Source: Glandiceps talaboti (taxonomy: Eukaryota; Hemichordata; Enteropneusta; Spengelidae). From it: DNA of 64,000 bases. The notes beneath the pieces are model-generated. The model saw only the letters and a program-made list of their open reading frames with translations. It was not told where the DNA came from and searched no databases. Positions 50,620-63,447 of the stretch are shown here, in pieces. The stretch lies in NCBI RefSeq assembly GCF_964340395.1, contig NC_135551.1:32138455-32202454 (forward strand), written 5' to 3'. The position numbers were made by a program, and so were the translations under genes. The first letter of the stretch is position 1, and each line of letters starts with the position of its first letter.

Positions 50620-53200
50620 CTGGACCCCAGCCCTAAATTAATCCCTGTATGACCATCGTGGGCACCTTGTACCTTCAGTTTTGTTTATACATGGTATGCA
50701 ATGATGTAGTCATGGCAAGTTGGTACATATATATATATTTTCATGCTCCACATTACTTTCTAACACGTTGTACCCCACAAAAGAGACTTGGAGAATTTTT
50801 AATGTAAAAGTTTGCAGTGTCTATATCAAACCCTTACTATTATCTTTACCATTTTGTCTTGCAATCTACATTCTCAGATTGCAGACTTTGAGGTGAGTAA
50901 TTGTATTACCAATTTTCTTGGAGATATCAACAGAAGATGGGTTTGTGTCATGACTCACACTTTATAAAGACCCCAATCTTGCAAAGTAATAAAAAAGTGA
51001 AAGTGGCATAGCTGTGATGGAGCAAAGGCTGCATTTAGATTAGATCATTTTGGCCGAGTTGTCAATTGTAGACCCTAAAAATGACAGGTATATCCCAATA
51101 TGATGGATGACTTCAAAGGAGAAATAATGATTCTTAGTTTGATACATGTATGTATACATATTCCATTCATCAATCCACTTAGTACAACTATGCATCTCAT
51201 TATTTTCAGACAAGTCATAATTGGTAGGATTTTGTCCCCTTGAAGCTTAAATTCAGCTTTGTCTTTGCAAAACTAAATTAATATGAGCAACAAGACTGTT
51301 TGGTGGTTACTTTGTTTCAAATTTAGATATACTTTTCTGGCCAACACTTCAGTAAAGCAATCATCTCTCAACTGTGCGTAAAAGACTGAATAAGACAACA
51401 ACAAAAGCTAACTATAGCAAAGCTACTTTCTGTATGCAAATATGGGAATAGATAAGTTTAATATTATTTGAAATTTTCTCTTCTTTCCCTCTTTTACTTG
51501 CAGTAAAACATCTAGTAATTTACATATAACAAGTCAGTATAAAAATTTACTAGAGAAAGGTAAATACAGTGGAGTAAAGTAAATGAAAACAAACAGTGAC
51601 TGTAATTTGATAAATTGCAACTTCTAGTGGGTTGACTTAGAGTAAAATCAATCTATATCACAATAGTGCTTTACTTAGGGTGATTTTAATATCAAATCAT
51701 ATAAACAATTATTACTCTGGTAATCAAGGCTTTGGTTTGCTTTAAGATAGACACAATCTAGTAAAACTATTGTCACATGCTATACAATAGTGATAAGCTA
51801 TTGAATGGATGCCAGTTTAATCAAAGTCTCAGTAGGGTGGCTCTCTGAAAGCTAGTTGCATAAATTTGCAATGTACTGTTTTTGTACTTCCAATGTTTAC
51901 ACTATCAGTCTATCTTGATCACAGGATGATTAGATTTGCACATCAGAGGAACTGCTATCACCCACTTGTGCAATCTACCACAGTGAACAACAATAGTCAA
52001 TATGGTTTCGTTTGCGTTTTCTTAGAAATGGAAGCCTCAAATACTAGAGTCATAAGTCCAGCTTCATCAGGAACTTCAAGACACAAATGTGCAACACTAA
52101 CAACAAACACTACAACATTTGCTCACAAAAAATTAAAATAGATACAATAATAAAAGAACAAATAAAGAAGCACTCATCAAAACTATATTTTCGGATCCAG
52201 TGTTAAACTGTCTTTACATTTCATTGGTTTATGGTTGTCACATACTCTTGTAGAGAATCAAAAACATTTTCAATTATTTCACTATAACAGCTGATGATAC
52301 ATGCAGTGAGTTGTTAGAACCTCTTCAATTCTGTTGCACATTTGATGCACCTGGTGATATGTGCCTGCAAGGATTGCGAGCAGTGGTTCAGCTCAGCTAC
52401 ATGTCTATTAGGGATATGACTTCTTATAGCTCCAGGCTTGTATCTCATGTATAATGATTGTCTGTTTGACAGTAGCTATCCTTTAAATTTCATCTATTCA
52501 AACTTTAAACTGTGTAAGCACCAATCAAATAAATTGTGCTTCTTTTCTGTATAAATTAAATAGATAAATAATAATATAATTTTTTAGTATTATTATTATT
52601 ATAAGTTATTAAATCGAGGGTAATTTCTAATCTGAACATGTTAATATACTGTACATGTACTCACTTTTATTTCTGCAAATTTCTGTTATCTATATAATGT
52701 AAAATGAAACAATAATGTTGTTTGTTTACTAATAAAATAGGTAAACAATGGAATTCTCCAATCTGAATATGTAAATATCTGTTTAATTTATTTTAATATA
52801 TTGTCAATTCTTGAGTTTGTCAAATTTCTAATTCTTTCATTTAATTTCTGAAAATATTGATCAATTATAAATGCTATTATGTTTATGTCATGTGGTGACA
52901 TTTTGGTTTGACATAAGTTAACCATTAATACTCAAAATGCTACCATTTGGGCATATATTGTAGATATTATAGATGCCTAAAGTACTACAAGTTTCAGCAC
53001 AGCACAACCTGTAAGTACCCTCTCAATCTGGAGGCTCCATCCATCTCTGATATTTACAAAATATACCTATAGGGCTTTGGTGTTTGCCATTTTCAGTTTG
53101 TAAATTGTATTTAGTTTTACTGGCTTTACATAGTATTAAAGACCAAGTATCCTTTTTAGGATGATACTACAATGAGTAGAGCAATATGCTAAATGGAACA
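50620..53200. other. AT-rich stretch, no recognised genes
   Basis: A 91-codon plus-strand ORF at 51,866-52,141 has no recognisable family. A short aaac run lies at 53,199-53,228. Nothing else. Confidence 0.5.
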
Positions 53201-54089
53201 AACAAACAAACAAACACACAAACAAACATAACATATATGTATGCATATTCTTAATCTGAAATAAACATAACTAGAATATTCAGAATTAATACTGCCTTGA
53301 TTTAATACACAATAATTCAACCTTTGAGTTTCCAGATACAAACAATTAAGTTACACTAATTATTAATGAATCACCTTCTCATAAAATCAGTCTATAAATT
53401 AACTAATTGGTCAACTACTAAATGTAACTATAAAATGGATCATAAAGTTTATGAGATAGCATATACTAACAACACTGAATTGATTTATCTATCACAGACA
53501 CCACCCATTTACATGAAGAGATCAAATTTATGCCTGTAGTAGTTGCCTGATGAGAATATCATTATCAATTTGACAAAATTTAGGTATTATAATTACTCTA
53601 TAGACATAGAAGGAGAGATTATGCTTACTTATTTACATCATTATACATGTATCCAGCAATCATTAATAATCAAAGACACAGCCATATTGATGTCATTTGC
53701 TAGTTTTAGAAGGTCAGTATTCTGAATATTACTATTAAGTAGCTCATTTGCATATTATGGTCAGATTATTTCTTTAGTACATCAGAATCTCATGATTTTT
53801 TGTTTGTTTTCTGTCATTGATTTCTATCATCAGTTGAGCTTCAGTTCTGTTTTCTTATTTCATCAAAGGTGCATTCTTTCACACTAAAACTCACTGGGGA
53901 GATTTAATTAAGGACACACTATGACAAGTTTATGTGCATAAACTTAAAACTAAGTCAAGTTGTTTTATGATAAAACATGACAATTATTGGCAAGGAAAAG
54001 TGCTCTAAACACACACAAAACACAATAGTGGAATTCTGTTTAAAAGTGCTAAAATACTTCCTGCTATAGGTGCAAGTGACAAACAATTG

Positions 54090-54567
54090 CATACACTAGA
54101 GAAAGACAGTGTACAACCACTAAAATGTCTCCTGATGATGACAGTATCTACACTAGAGAAAGACAGTGTACAACCACTGAAATGTCTCCTGATTGTTGTA
54201 GTAAATCTGCACTAGAGGAGAAAGACCGTGTACAACCACTGAAATGTCTCCTGATGGTTACAGTAAATCTACACTAGAGAAAGACAGTGTACAACCACTG
54301 AAATGTCTCCTGATTGTTGTAGTAAATCTACACTAGAGGAGAAAGACCGTGTACAACCACTGAAATGTCTCCTGATGGTTACTGTAAATCTACACTAGAG
54401 AAAGACCATGTACAACCACTGAAATGTCTCCTGATTGTTGTAGTAAATCTACACTAGAGAAAGACCGTGTACAACCACTGAAATGTCTCCTGATGGTTAC
54501 AGTAAATCTACACTAGAAAAAGACTGTACAACCACTGAAATGTCTCCTGATTGTTACAGTAAATCTC
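54090..54567. repeat. 59/62-bp minisatellite, eight copies
   Basis: The unit is ctacactagagaaagacagt then gtacaaccactgaaatgtctcctgatggttacagtaaat. A second type carries agaggagaaagaccg and attgttgtag. The two types alternate in the middle of the array. Confidence 0.93.
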
Positions 54568-55609
54568 TCAGACAGCTGTGACAGTGGAACATGCAATATA
54601 AATGATAGTCCTCCGGGGAATCTATCGATCTTTCACATGTGTGATTCATATCTTGTGAAGACACTTTTAGTATTCATTCATACCCTAGTTCCTTCATTAA
54701 GTCTTGATATTACAAATATATTCGTGTCACATTTCTTTGTTATATATATTTCACTTTTGATTGATCATGTCAATTTTACCATATTTCTCTGTGATGTACC
54801 GATTTGCTGCAATTTGTTGCTGACTACTTTGAGAGATTACGTATGCATAACCTTTTCTATTAGTCAGTTGACACAATAGGCGAGTTATTTTCTCAGTGCA
54901 AGACTACCAGATGCAGGTTTTTTCTGTTATGTTAAGTGACATTTATTCCTAGGAACTGTTTGTCCTCAGTTCCTCTGTAGTTATGTAGAGTCATGCTTGA
55001 TCATGTATAACATACTAACAAATGTAAAAACTTCAAATTTCAAGCCTGATTCAATGAAGCACTGAACAAGTTATACATTTATACTGATCAACATGTATAA
55101 ATGGACTTCAAGATCTGTACATGTGTGTACCAACATGTTAAATAGAACGATAATATTCAAAGTTTTGTATGAAAAATTTACTTTCATTAATGCTAGCTTA
55201 AGTTAAAATACAGACATTGCCAAAATGAATATGTACAGTATGGGAATTATTAGCTAGAAACTAAGCGTTATCCATGGACTACATTCATGGGAATGGGGTA
55301 GGGAGAGGTATGTTCCAGTATGATTATCAAAACAAAAGTCAACTTAAGTTTAATTACAATTTCTAGGGGCACACGACTACCAACATTCTTCTTAATATAG
55401 AAGATGTTTTTAATTCAGTTATACATTGTATGACTGGTGATATGTACTTTTTACTTCCCATCATTAACATGATGCAGAAAATTAGTTTCATGGATAGCAT
55501 TATCCCTCACAAGTCACATGCATCCCACTCACTTCAGTATCTACGATGGATAATATACGCCCCATGGAGTTTAGAAAGTTTGAAAGGTTGTTGTGTTGCT
55601 ATAGGTCTG

Positions 55610-55700
55610 TGCCATAGGTAATAACTATAAAGTGCTTTGAGCACAGTCGGGAAAAGGGACATTGTAAAAAGTAAACATTGTTATTATATTATTACAGTTA
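55610..55700 (+). mobile_element. LINE/SINE 3' tail
   Basis: The segment aactataaagtgctttgagc then acagtcgggaaaag, a diverged gctatataaa-like block, and ttattatattattac is the common 3' terminus of CR1/L2-type and associated SINE elements in animals. Upstream body not recognised. Confidence 0.5.
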
Positions 55701-55799
55701 CTATTGTTTTACAAAAGACAAATAAAATCACTCAAAATATATTAATTAATTGATTTGAAAATGAAATCCTAGTAGCCTATAATCAAATGAGCAAGTTTA

Positions 55800-57083
55800 C
55801 GGAACATTGAATAATAGCACCAATGGTGTTGTAGCACAACTGTACAGTTTATTAAAAATGTTTATCTACATGTTGATCCATGCTAGGTATAGGTGTTCAT
55901 TTGTTGAATTACTATCCAGTTGCTTATCCAACCCAGTTGTTATCTTTGCAATATTAGCAATCAACTGGCTGTTGCTATGGTTTGGTCATGTTGCTAGACA
56001 TATTTTCATACATTTTTTGAATATTTGTTCATTTGACTATGAACCCCTGATGTCATCTTTGCAATATTCCTGATCATTTGGCTGTTACTATGGGTGTGGT
56101 CTTGTTGCTAGGCATATTTGCATACATTTTTTGAATATTTATTCATTTGTCTATTAATCCATGTTGTTATCTTTGCAATATATATGTGATCATTTGGCTG
56201 TTGCTAAGGGTATGGTCTTGTTGCTAGGCACACTTACATCCATTTTGAATGTTTATTCATTTGTCCACTAATTCCTGTTATCTTTGCAATTTGCGTGATC
56301 GTTTAGCTGTTACTATGGGTGTGGTCTTGTTGCTAGGCAAATTTACATACATTTTTTTAATGTTTATTCATTTGTCTATTAGTCCCTCTTGATATCTTTG
56401 TGAAACTATTTGGTTGTTGTTATGGATGTGGTCATGGTTGCTAGGGATATTTGCATACATTTTTTGAAGGTTTACTCACTTGCTTACCAGATGTTATTTG
56501 ACCAAATATACTGCCATTTGGTTTTTGCTATGGGTGTGGTGGTCATGGTTGCTAGAGCCAATTGTGACAAAATATTTGGAAGAAAATCTGCAGTATGACA
56601 CTTCTAGATACATGTACATTTCCCCAAGTTTCAGTCCCATTGACCAAGTACTTTTTGAGATATAAATTGTTGACCAAAATTCACATTCTTATCTAATTTG
56701 CATATAACTGATGAGATCATTATATGTTTAATATTTCTTCATCTATAGACCCATAGATATATCCCCACTAAACTTCAGCCGAATATGCCGAGTAGGTTTG
56801 GAATTAAAGATTTTTGACCAAAAAGACACATTTTAGCCCTAATTTGCATATTATTGATAGAATCATCATGTCATGAACAAATCTTAATTCACTCTCCGCT
56901 AAGAACGTTCCCACCAAATTTCAGGCCAATTAAGTTTTTTGACCAAAAATCACATTTTTTTACCCAAGATGCACATCTCTGATGCGATCATTTTGATTTG
57001 AACCATTTCCAAACTAGACACTCAAAGTAACATGGCTACAAAATATCAAAGCAATCAGTCCAGCAGTTTTTTATTTTAAGAGG

Positions 57084-57148
<65 letters not shown>
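55800..57148 (+). mobile_element. (AC)n-ended repetitive element, copy 1, with internal ~110-bp tandem repeats
   Basis: Six tandem units of about 107-115 bp share ctgttgctatgggtgtggtc then ttgttgctaggcatatttgcatacattttttgaatatttattcatt. A non-repeated 3' part follows (tttcagtcccattgaccaag ... aaatatcaaagcaatcagtc cagcagttttt), ending in about 30 AC (57,088-57,147). The same architecture recurs at 62.5 kb in the same orientation. Internal tandem repeats plus a microsatellite end fit non-autonomous pearl/MINE/Helentron-type elements of marine invertebrates; class not proven. Confidence 0.65.
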
Positions 57149-59460
57149 CTAGAGACATACTTATTTGTAGTGATACCTACAGCACTACTACCTTTATCAG
57201 TTCAGTTGTGCTAAAATCTACTGAGAATATAACATTTAGACCATGTGTGCTACTCAATGCATGGTCATGTTGATAGCAGTTCATATGTATGTCATACAGT
57301 ACACTACACAGGAAGTAAGTTGTTGAGATATTTCAATTTCAAACAATTTTGCTTGAAATTTCATAAGTATGCCAGCCTGGCGTCACATGTCATTATATTA
57401 CAACAAAGTATTGCTATTTTTCCAATTCTCATTTTGATCTAGGTGGGAAATGTTTGTTACATTAGGATCTTGTCATAACTCATGCCAGGACCCCTTATGT
57501 ATGTCATGTAAATGTGTTTATTTCTTTTGTGTGAATGGATAACACTATTGGGAATTCTATCTCAATGAATCATAACATTTAAAGTTGAGGAGTTCACTAA
57601 ATACAACAATTCTGGTTGATAATAAATTCAGAATTTGTCAGTTTTTGTAACAAAAGATCACTAAGGCATTGATGACCACTGAAGTTCAATTTTGAATTTT
57701 GAGTGTGTCTGTAACAATAGATGATTGAAGTATACATACATGTAACTCTGAGTTCTGTCATTATGATATCTTGATACACAAACCTGAATAAGTTCTACTA
57801 CTCTCTCAAAACTTAAATTCATTGGACACACAATTACTTTTCTAAAAGCTTTCCAAATGATGCCCTGAATATTTTACTAGAAATGAACACTGATTTTGTA
57901 TGTACATTCAGAGACACTGCGTGCAGGTCATGTTTCTGACTTCATTTGTAGTTTTGTAGTATGTTGTACTCTCTGACAATATAATTTGACATCATGATAA
58001 ATGAGACCTTTGGGAGTGGCTGTCGTGACCGTTTTCCATTTATGAACCGATGTGAGAACAAAAGAAACAAAGTTATGCTAAATATCAAGGATGTCGTCAG
58101 GTGATGGTTTGACCTGATTCATCATGTACAACCATGTCATACATATTCTGATTTCAAATTTTGAGAGTGATTGTGATCATGCAACTCTTCAGTGCATTGG
58201 CTCTGTACAACTTTAAACACAAACATTATAAACATACAAATTGTTTGCACTGGGTAAATTTGGTGACCAATTACATGATGTATACTAAAAACTGAATATT
58301 TTATTTGGAATTAAGTCAGAGATGTCAAGTAGATGAAATATTAGATGGCATATTTATAATTTTCATTAGGCATTACAGTATTCTTCCTAACTTCTAAAAT
58401 TTACTGTCAAAGAAGAATGCATTAGATATCAGGTATCAGTTTGCAAACTTGTAGTGTAAGCACAATAAAACAGAATGAAAATATGGAATACTTGACAATG
58501 TACATCTACATAGTACATGATTCAATACTATTGGCAAATACCAGTGATAAACAGACAATAGATTGTTTCAGTATTTGACTTAAACAAAAAAATGCACTAA
58601 ATTTCTTCTTTCTTTTTTGAAAATAAATTCTAACTTTTACAACTTTACGCTGCCATGTATGTCACTAAGCAAAATGAAAAAAATACTGTTTTTAAATATT
58701 TTTTTACAGTGATTTCTTTAAATCCAACATTTTGATGTCAATACACAAATAAGGAGTATATGTACGATATGAGTTTAAAATTAAGTTATAAGGAACTAAA
58801 AATTGATGAAGAAAAAAGACAAGAATTTTGGAGGGAAAGTATCAGACTACACAATGAACACTTTGTGCTCAATGTGGAGAACAATGGTAAACATTAGAAG
58901 TAGAATTGTGATGATAATAAGGTTTGATGAGAACAATTCATTCAGTCCCAGGGGTTTCACACCACTCACGCAGAATCACCTTACTATCAGTGGATTTCAT
59001 TTGAAATGATTGCAGTGACCAATTTAACGGGCAATAAAACGGGACTACATTTTATAAATGATGATTTACAACTCGCGACTTGCATGATACATGGTATATT
59101 CAGAATGGGAATGTCTTTGGTTACGGAAGAGGCTGTCAAAAATTGTCACAAATTGACCCAACTACCACTGAAATTCTGTCATCATGGTTATCATCATACT
59201 AACACCACAATCCAAATAATTCAACTTTTCAAAGCATTTTTTTTGCTAAAGTTTGAGTCCCAAATAATATAGGCAGCAAATCTGGTAATACTTTATAAAT
59301 TGCAATATTTTGTGTCATAATTTCAGTGAAGTAAAATCTTGACAGTCTCTGGCAGATTTGACCTATTTAGCATTTACCATGCACTTACTATATGTATCCT
59401 AACACTGTTTCTCATACATTACTTGAAATTGTTATATTGTTACTAGTTGAATAAGAAAAT
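57149..59460. other. AT-rich stretch, no recognised genes
   Basis: ORFs at 58,803-59,009 and 59,006-59,272 have no recognised family or splice context. Nothing else. Confidence 0.5.
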
Positions 59461-59465
59461 GAAGT

Positions 59466-59565
59466 GAGTCTAGCCTTTTCCACAAAGAAAGCAGGGTCAC
59501 TCTTAGATATGACATGGAGCGTGTCGAGCTAGCCTGTTCCATAAGGAGAACAGGGTTATTTACTC
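59466..59565. repeat. Imperfect ~63-bp direct repeat
   Basis: ctagccttttccacaaagaa-agcagggtcac and ctagcctgttccataaggag-aacagggttat are related. Possibly two halves of a short interspersed element. Not classified. Confidence 0.45.
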
Positions 59566-59906
59566 TTTCATTAAACAATGAAAGTGTAACAGTACACCAT
59601 CACAGAATGTAGCCTAACATATTACATTACATTTCATAAAATTTCACAGGTGGTTGATTTATCATACATTCTGAGGTCATTTCATAACAAATCCATCATT
59701 CTACACAATGTGCTACCATATGAACTTCTTTTTGCAGTCATCTTTCTGAGAAGCCAGAGCTGAAGGTGTAGGTATCTTTTTACAGAGAGACCGGGTATGT
59801 TTGAAATATTCAGATTATGATGCTGAGTATCTCTGAATATTTCATAACCCTGTAGGAACAATTATTCTCGCTTCCTCATTGAAAAGGAAATTTAACCCAA
59901 ACTTAA

Positions 59907-60190
59907 ACTGGCACCAGCTCCTTGGGAGATTTTAGACTGGCACCAGCTCCTTGGGAGATTTTAGTCTTGCTTTCTTCAAATTAATGTTTTGAGTTGTTTG
60001 TTATTCTTTCTTAGTTTTGTAAAAGGAAGCTGTCGTCAACATTTTTTATTTTTCCCAGTTACTAGCAGTCACCCAACTCTTTTTATTTTTCCCAGTTACT
60101 AGCAGTCACCCAACTCTTTTTATTTTTCCCAGTTACTAGCAGTCACCCAACTTTTTTTATTTTTCCCAGTTACCAGCAGTCGCCCAACTG
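59907..60190. repeat. 28-bp duplication and ~38-bp quadruplication
   Basis: actggcaccagctccttggg-agattttag occurs twice at 59,907-59,962. At 60,035-60,190 four copies of ttttatttttcccagttact then agcagtcacccaac follow each other. Confidence 0.92.
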
Positions 60191-60607
60191 TTTTGCAGTC
60201 TCTCACTCAGGTTATCATTTCACACAAAAGAACACTTGTGTTTGTAAACAAAATAATTATTTCAAATAAAGAATGAACCAGATTTAAACTGAATGCCTTC
60301 GGTAAGGGCAAGGTCTTTAGATTGTCATTCCTACTCACAGTAATTGTTGGAATACAACAGAACATATGTGATTAGTTATGTTTGAATTGTATACCAAAAT
60401 TTAATTGAATTTGAAGAGTGCATTTTTAAGATATAGCGTAATTTGTATGCACATTAAGTATGCAAATTCATCATTAATATTCATGAAATGTTTAATTTCG
60501 TCTCAACTGTGAAATTTACAATATTAGTTATTAGGTAGATGAAGGTAAAGTGTGTCAATATATGTACTGATGGTAGTACAGACTCAACAATTTGTTGGTT
60601 TATGTAC

Positions 60608-61570
60608 CACATTGCTGTCCCTTATATCAATGTGGCAGAGCACATCATATGTCACATTGCTGTCCCTTATATCAATGTGGTGGAGTACATCATATGTCAC
60701 ATTGCTTTTACTTACACCAATGTGGTGGAGCACATCATGTCACATTGCTTTTACTTACACCAATGTGGTGGAGCACATCATATGTCACATTGCTGTTACT
60801 TACACCAATGTGGTGGAGTACATCATATGTCACATTGCTTTTACTTACACCAATGTGGTGGAGCACATCATGTCACATTGCTTTTACTTACACCAATGTG
60901 GTGGAGCACATCATGTCACATTGCTTTTACTTACACCAATGTGGTGGAGTACATCATATGTCACATTGCTTTTACTTACACCAATGTGGTGGAGCACATC
61001 ATATGTCACATTGCTGTCCCTTATATCAATGTGGTGGAGCACATCATGTCACATTGCTGTTACTTACACCAATGTGGTGGAGCACATCATGTCACATTGC
61101 TGTTACTTACACCAATGTGGTGGAGCACATCATGTCACATTGCTGTTACTTACACCAATGTGGTGGAGCACATCATATGTCACATTGCTGTCCCTTATAT
61201 CAATGTGGTGGAGCACATCATGTCACATTGCTGTTACTTACACCAATGTGGTGGAGCACATCATGTCACATTACTGTTACTTACACCAATGTGGTGGAGC
61301 ACATCATGTCACATTGCTGTTACTTACACCAATGTGGTGGAGCACATCATATGTCACATTGCTGTTAGTGTTACTTACACCAATGTGGTGGAGCACATCA
61401 TGTCACATTGCTTTTACTTACACCAATGTGGTGGAGCACATCATGTCACATTGCTGTTACTTACACCAATGTGGTGGAGTACATCATATGTCACATTGCT
61501 GTCACTTACACCAATGTGGTGGAGCACATCATGTGTCACATTGCTGTTACTTACACCAATGTGGTGGACT
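60608..61570. repeat. 43/46-bp hairpin-forming minisatellite, about 22 copies
   Basis: The unit is cacattgctgttacttacac then caatgtggtggagcacatcatgt(atgt). Each unit holds the inverted pair cacattg ... caatgtg around a 13-nt loop. Most copies contain acttac, a GTAAGT on the minus strand; a subset has ccttatat instead. Variants: gctgtt/gctttt/gctgtccc, gagcac/gagtac, catgtc/catatgtc. The 258-370-codon ORFs arise from three frames being open at once. Confidence 0.95.
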
Positions 61571-61727
61571 CAAAGTGACTCAAAAGTAACTTCAGTTGAT
61601 AATTTAATTCACCTTTGGTCTGTCTGCGTGGCATTTTGTGTACATCTTTGAGCTTAATTTCATAACTACGTTATCACAAAGTTACAAACAGTTCATCAAC
61701 ATCTATTCAGACAAAGACACTCTGATA

Positions 61728-61845
61728 TTCAGATATTACTTAGTACATATACACAGACATTGACACACTCAGATATATTCAGATATTACTTGGTACATAT
61801 ACACAGAGACACTGACACTCAGATATTCTGATATGATTTGGTACA
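61728..61845. repeat. ~55-bp imperfect tandem repeat, two to three copies
   Basis: Shared blocks are cagatattact-t-ggtacat, atacacagagaca and ctgacactcagatat. Confidence 0.8.
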
Positions 61846-62519
61846 GATGGCTCAGTTGCTGATGATATTTTTCAACCAATGCAGTCACTTTAAATGCTCA
61901 AGGCCATGATTTACAAATCATTTTTCCTTTGTTATATTTGACTTTAATAGAAACTTTATCCGGGGCTTCATTTGCAGGATTCCGATTATAGCACACAAGT
62001 GAGCAACATGGAAATTATCATGTTTCAACCCAGGGGGTGTGATCTGCATGGCTGGACGTGACTTGTACCCATCATATCATCCATCAAGCAGACTTTTGCC
62101 TCAAATTTGCCAGTGACATTAATAATTTATAAAGTTATCAATTGATGTTTGAGAAAAGAGATATTATATTACAGCTTTGTGAAGCTATAGAGATTATTAT
62201 TTCTGATTAAAATTTGTTTATCTTCTCTGACTAAGGACAAAAAAGATAACATCATAACAGTGATTGGCATGTGCTGTCAATCACTAGTTTCTCTGAAAAG
62301 TGAGTTTATTTAAGCTAAAAAGTTATGTTCAGTGAAATTAGAGAAATTTTACTGTTTAAAATAATTTTATGTTACTACATCAGAAAAGTTGACACATGCA
62401 CAAAGTTTCAGTTTCATGCATCATTGTATTTCATTTTGTCAGCCACTATGGTCATTATATGATATACAAATATTGCAAAATGTATCTAACATTTGATTTA
62501 TAAAAAATACTGCAACTGG
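61846..62519. other. AT-rich stretch without recognised elements
   Basis: No exon or repeat array recognised. Confidence 0.5.
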
Positions 62520-63289
62520 CACTGTAGCACAACTGTAGCTGGCTGTTGGTATGGGCATGGTCTTGTTGCAAGAGATACTTGCATACATGTTTGGAATCTT
62601 TATTAATTTGTCTACCCTTCATCTTTGCAATATAAACCATTACTTAGCCATTGCTATGGGTGTGATCCTGTTGCTAGGCATATTTTCATTTATTTTTTGA
62701 ATATTTATTCACTAATTACCTACCTATTCCTGTTCTTATCTTTGTAATATGCATCATCATTTCATTGTTGCTAAGGGCATGGTCATGGTTACTAGGACCA
62801 ATAATGTCAAAATGTTTTCAACAATAAATGTGGAATAAAACCTCCAGAAACATCCCCATCAAGTTTCAACCCCATTCACCATGCAGTTTCAAGATATGTT
62901 TTTGTCCAAAATTGAGATTTTTTGATCTAATTTTGCATATCGCTAATGGGATCATCACGTTGTGAATACAACTTCATCTACTCATCCCTAGATGTACCCC
63001 ATTAAACTCCTGCTCAGTAGTTTTGGAATTATAGATTTTTTACCAAAACGATATATTTGTAGACCTAGTTTGCATATCACTGATGGGATCATCATGTCAT
63101 GAACATTTTTTTTATCTAAACACCCCTAAGAACGTTCCCACTAAATTTCAGACTGATCTGCTGAGTAGTTTTTGAGTTTAACTTTTTTGACCAAAAATCC
63201 CATTAATAACAATTTCCCAACTAGACACCCAAGGTAATATACCTACCAAATATCAAAGCAATCAAATCCAGCAATTTTTGACTCTTTTG

Positions 63290-63368
<79 letters not shown>

Positions 63369-63391
63369 ACACAGACACAGACACAGACACA

Positions 63392-63446
<55 letters not shown>

Positions 63447-63447
63447 T
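62520..63447 (+). mobile_element. (AC)n-ended repetitive element, copy 2
   Basis: The same family as 55.8-57.15 kb: two to three ~115-bp units (ggctgttggtatgggcatgg, ttgctatgggtgtgatcctg, ttgctaagggcatggtcatg), then the shared 3' part (agtttcaaccccattcacca ... ttgcatatcactgatgggatcatcatgt ... aaatatcaaagcaatcaaat) and an (AC)n end interrupted by gacaca units (63,291-63,445). Fewer internal units than copy 1. Flanking text (ttcagttgtgctaaa) after the AC tract is also shared with copy 1 (57,200), so the element may extend past the microsatellite. Confidence 0.65.

Noticed and set aside
59006-59272. 88-codon plus-strand ORF
   Set aside because: No family resemblance and no supporting signals.
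60539-61651. 258-370-codon ORFs in three plus frames
   Set aside because: All three frames open at once because of the 43/46-bp repeat; not coding.
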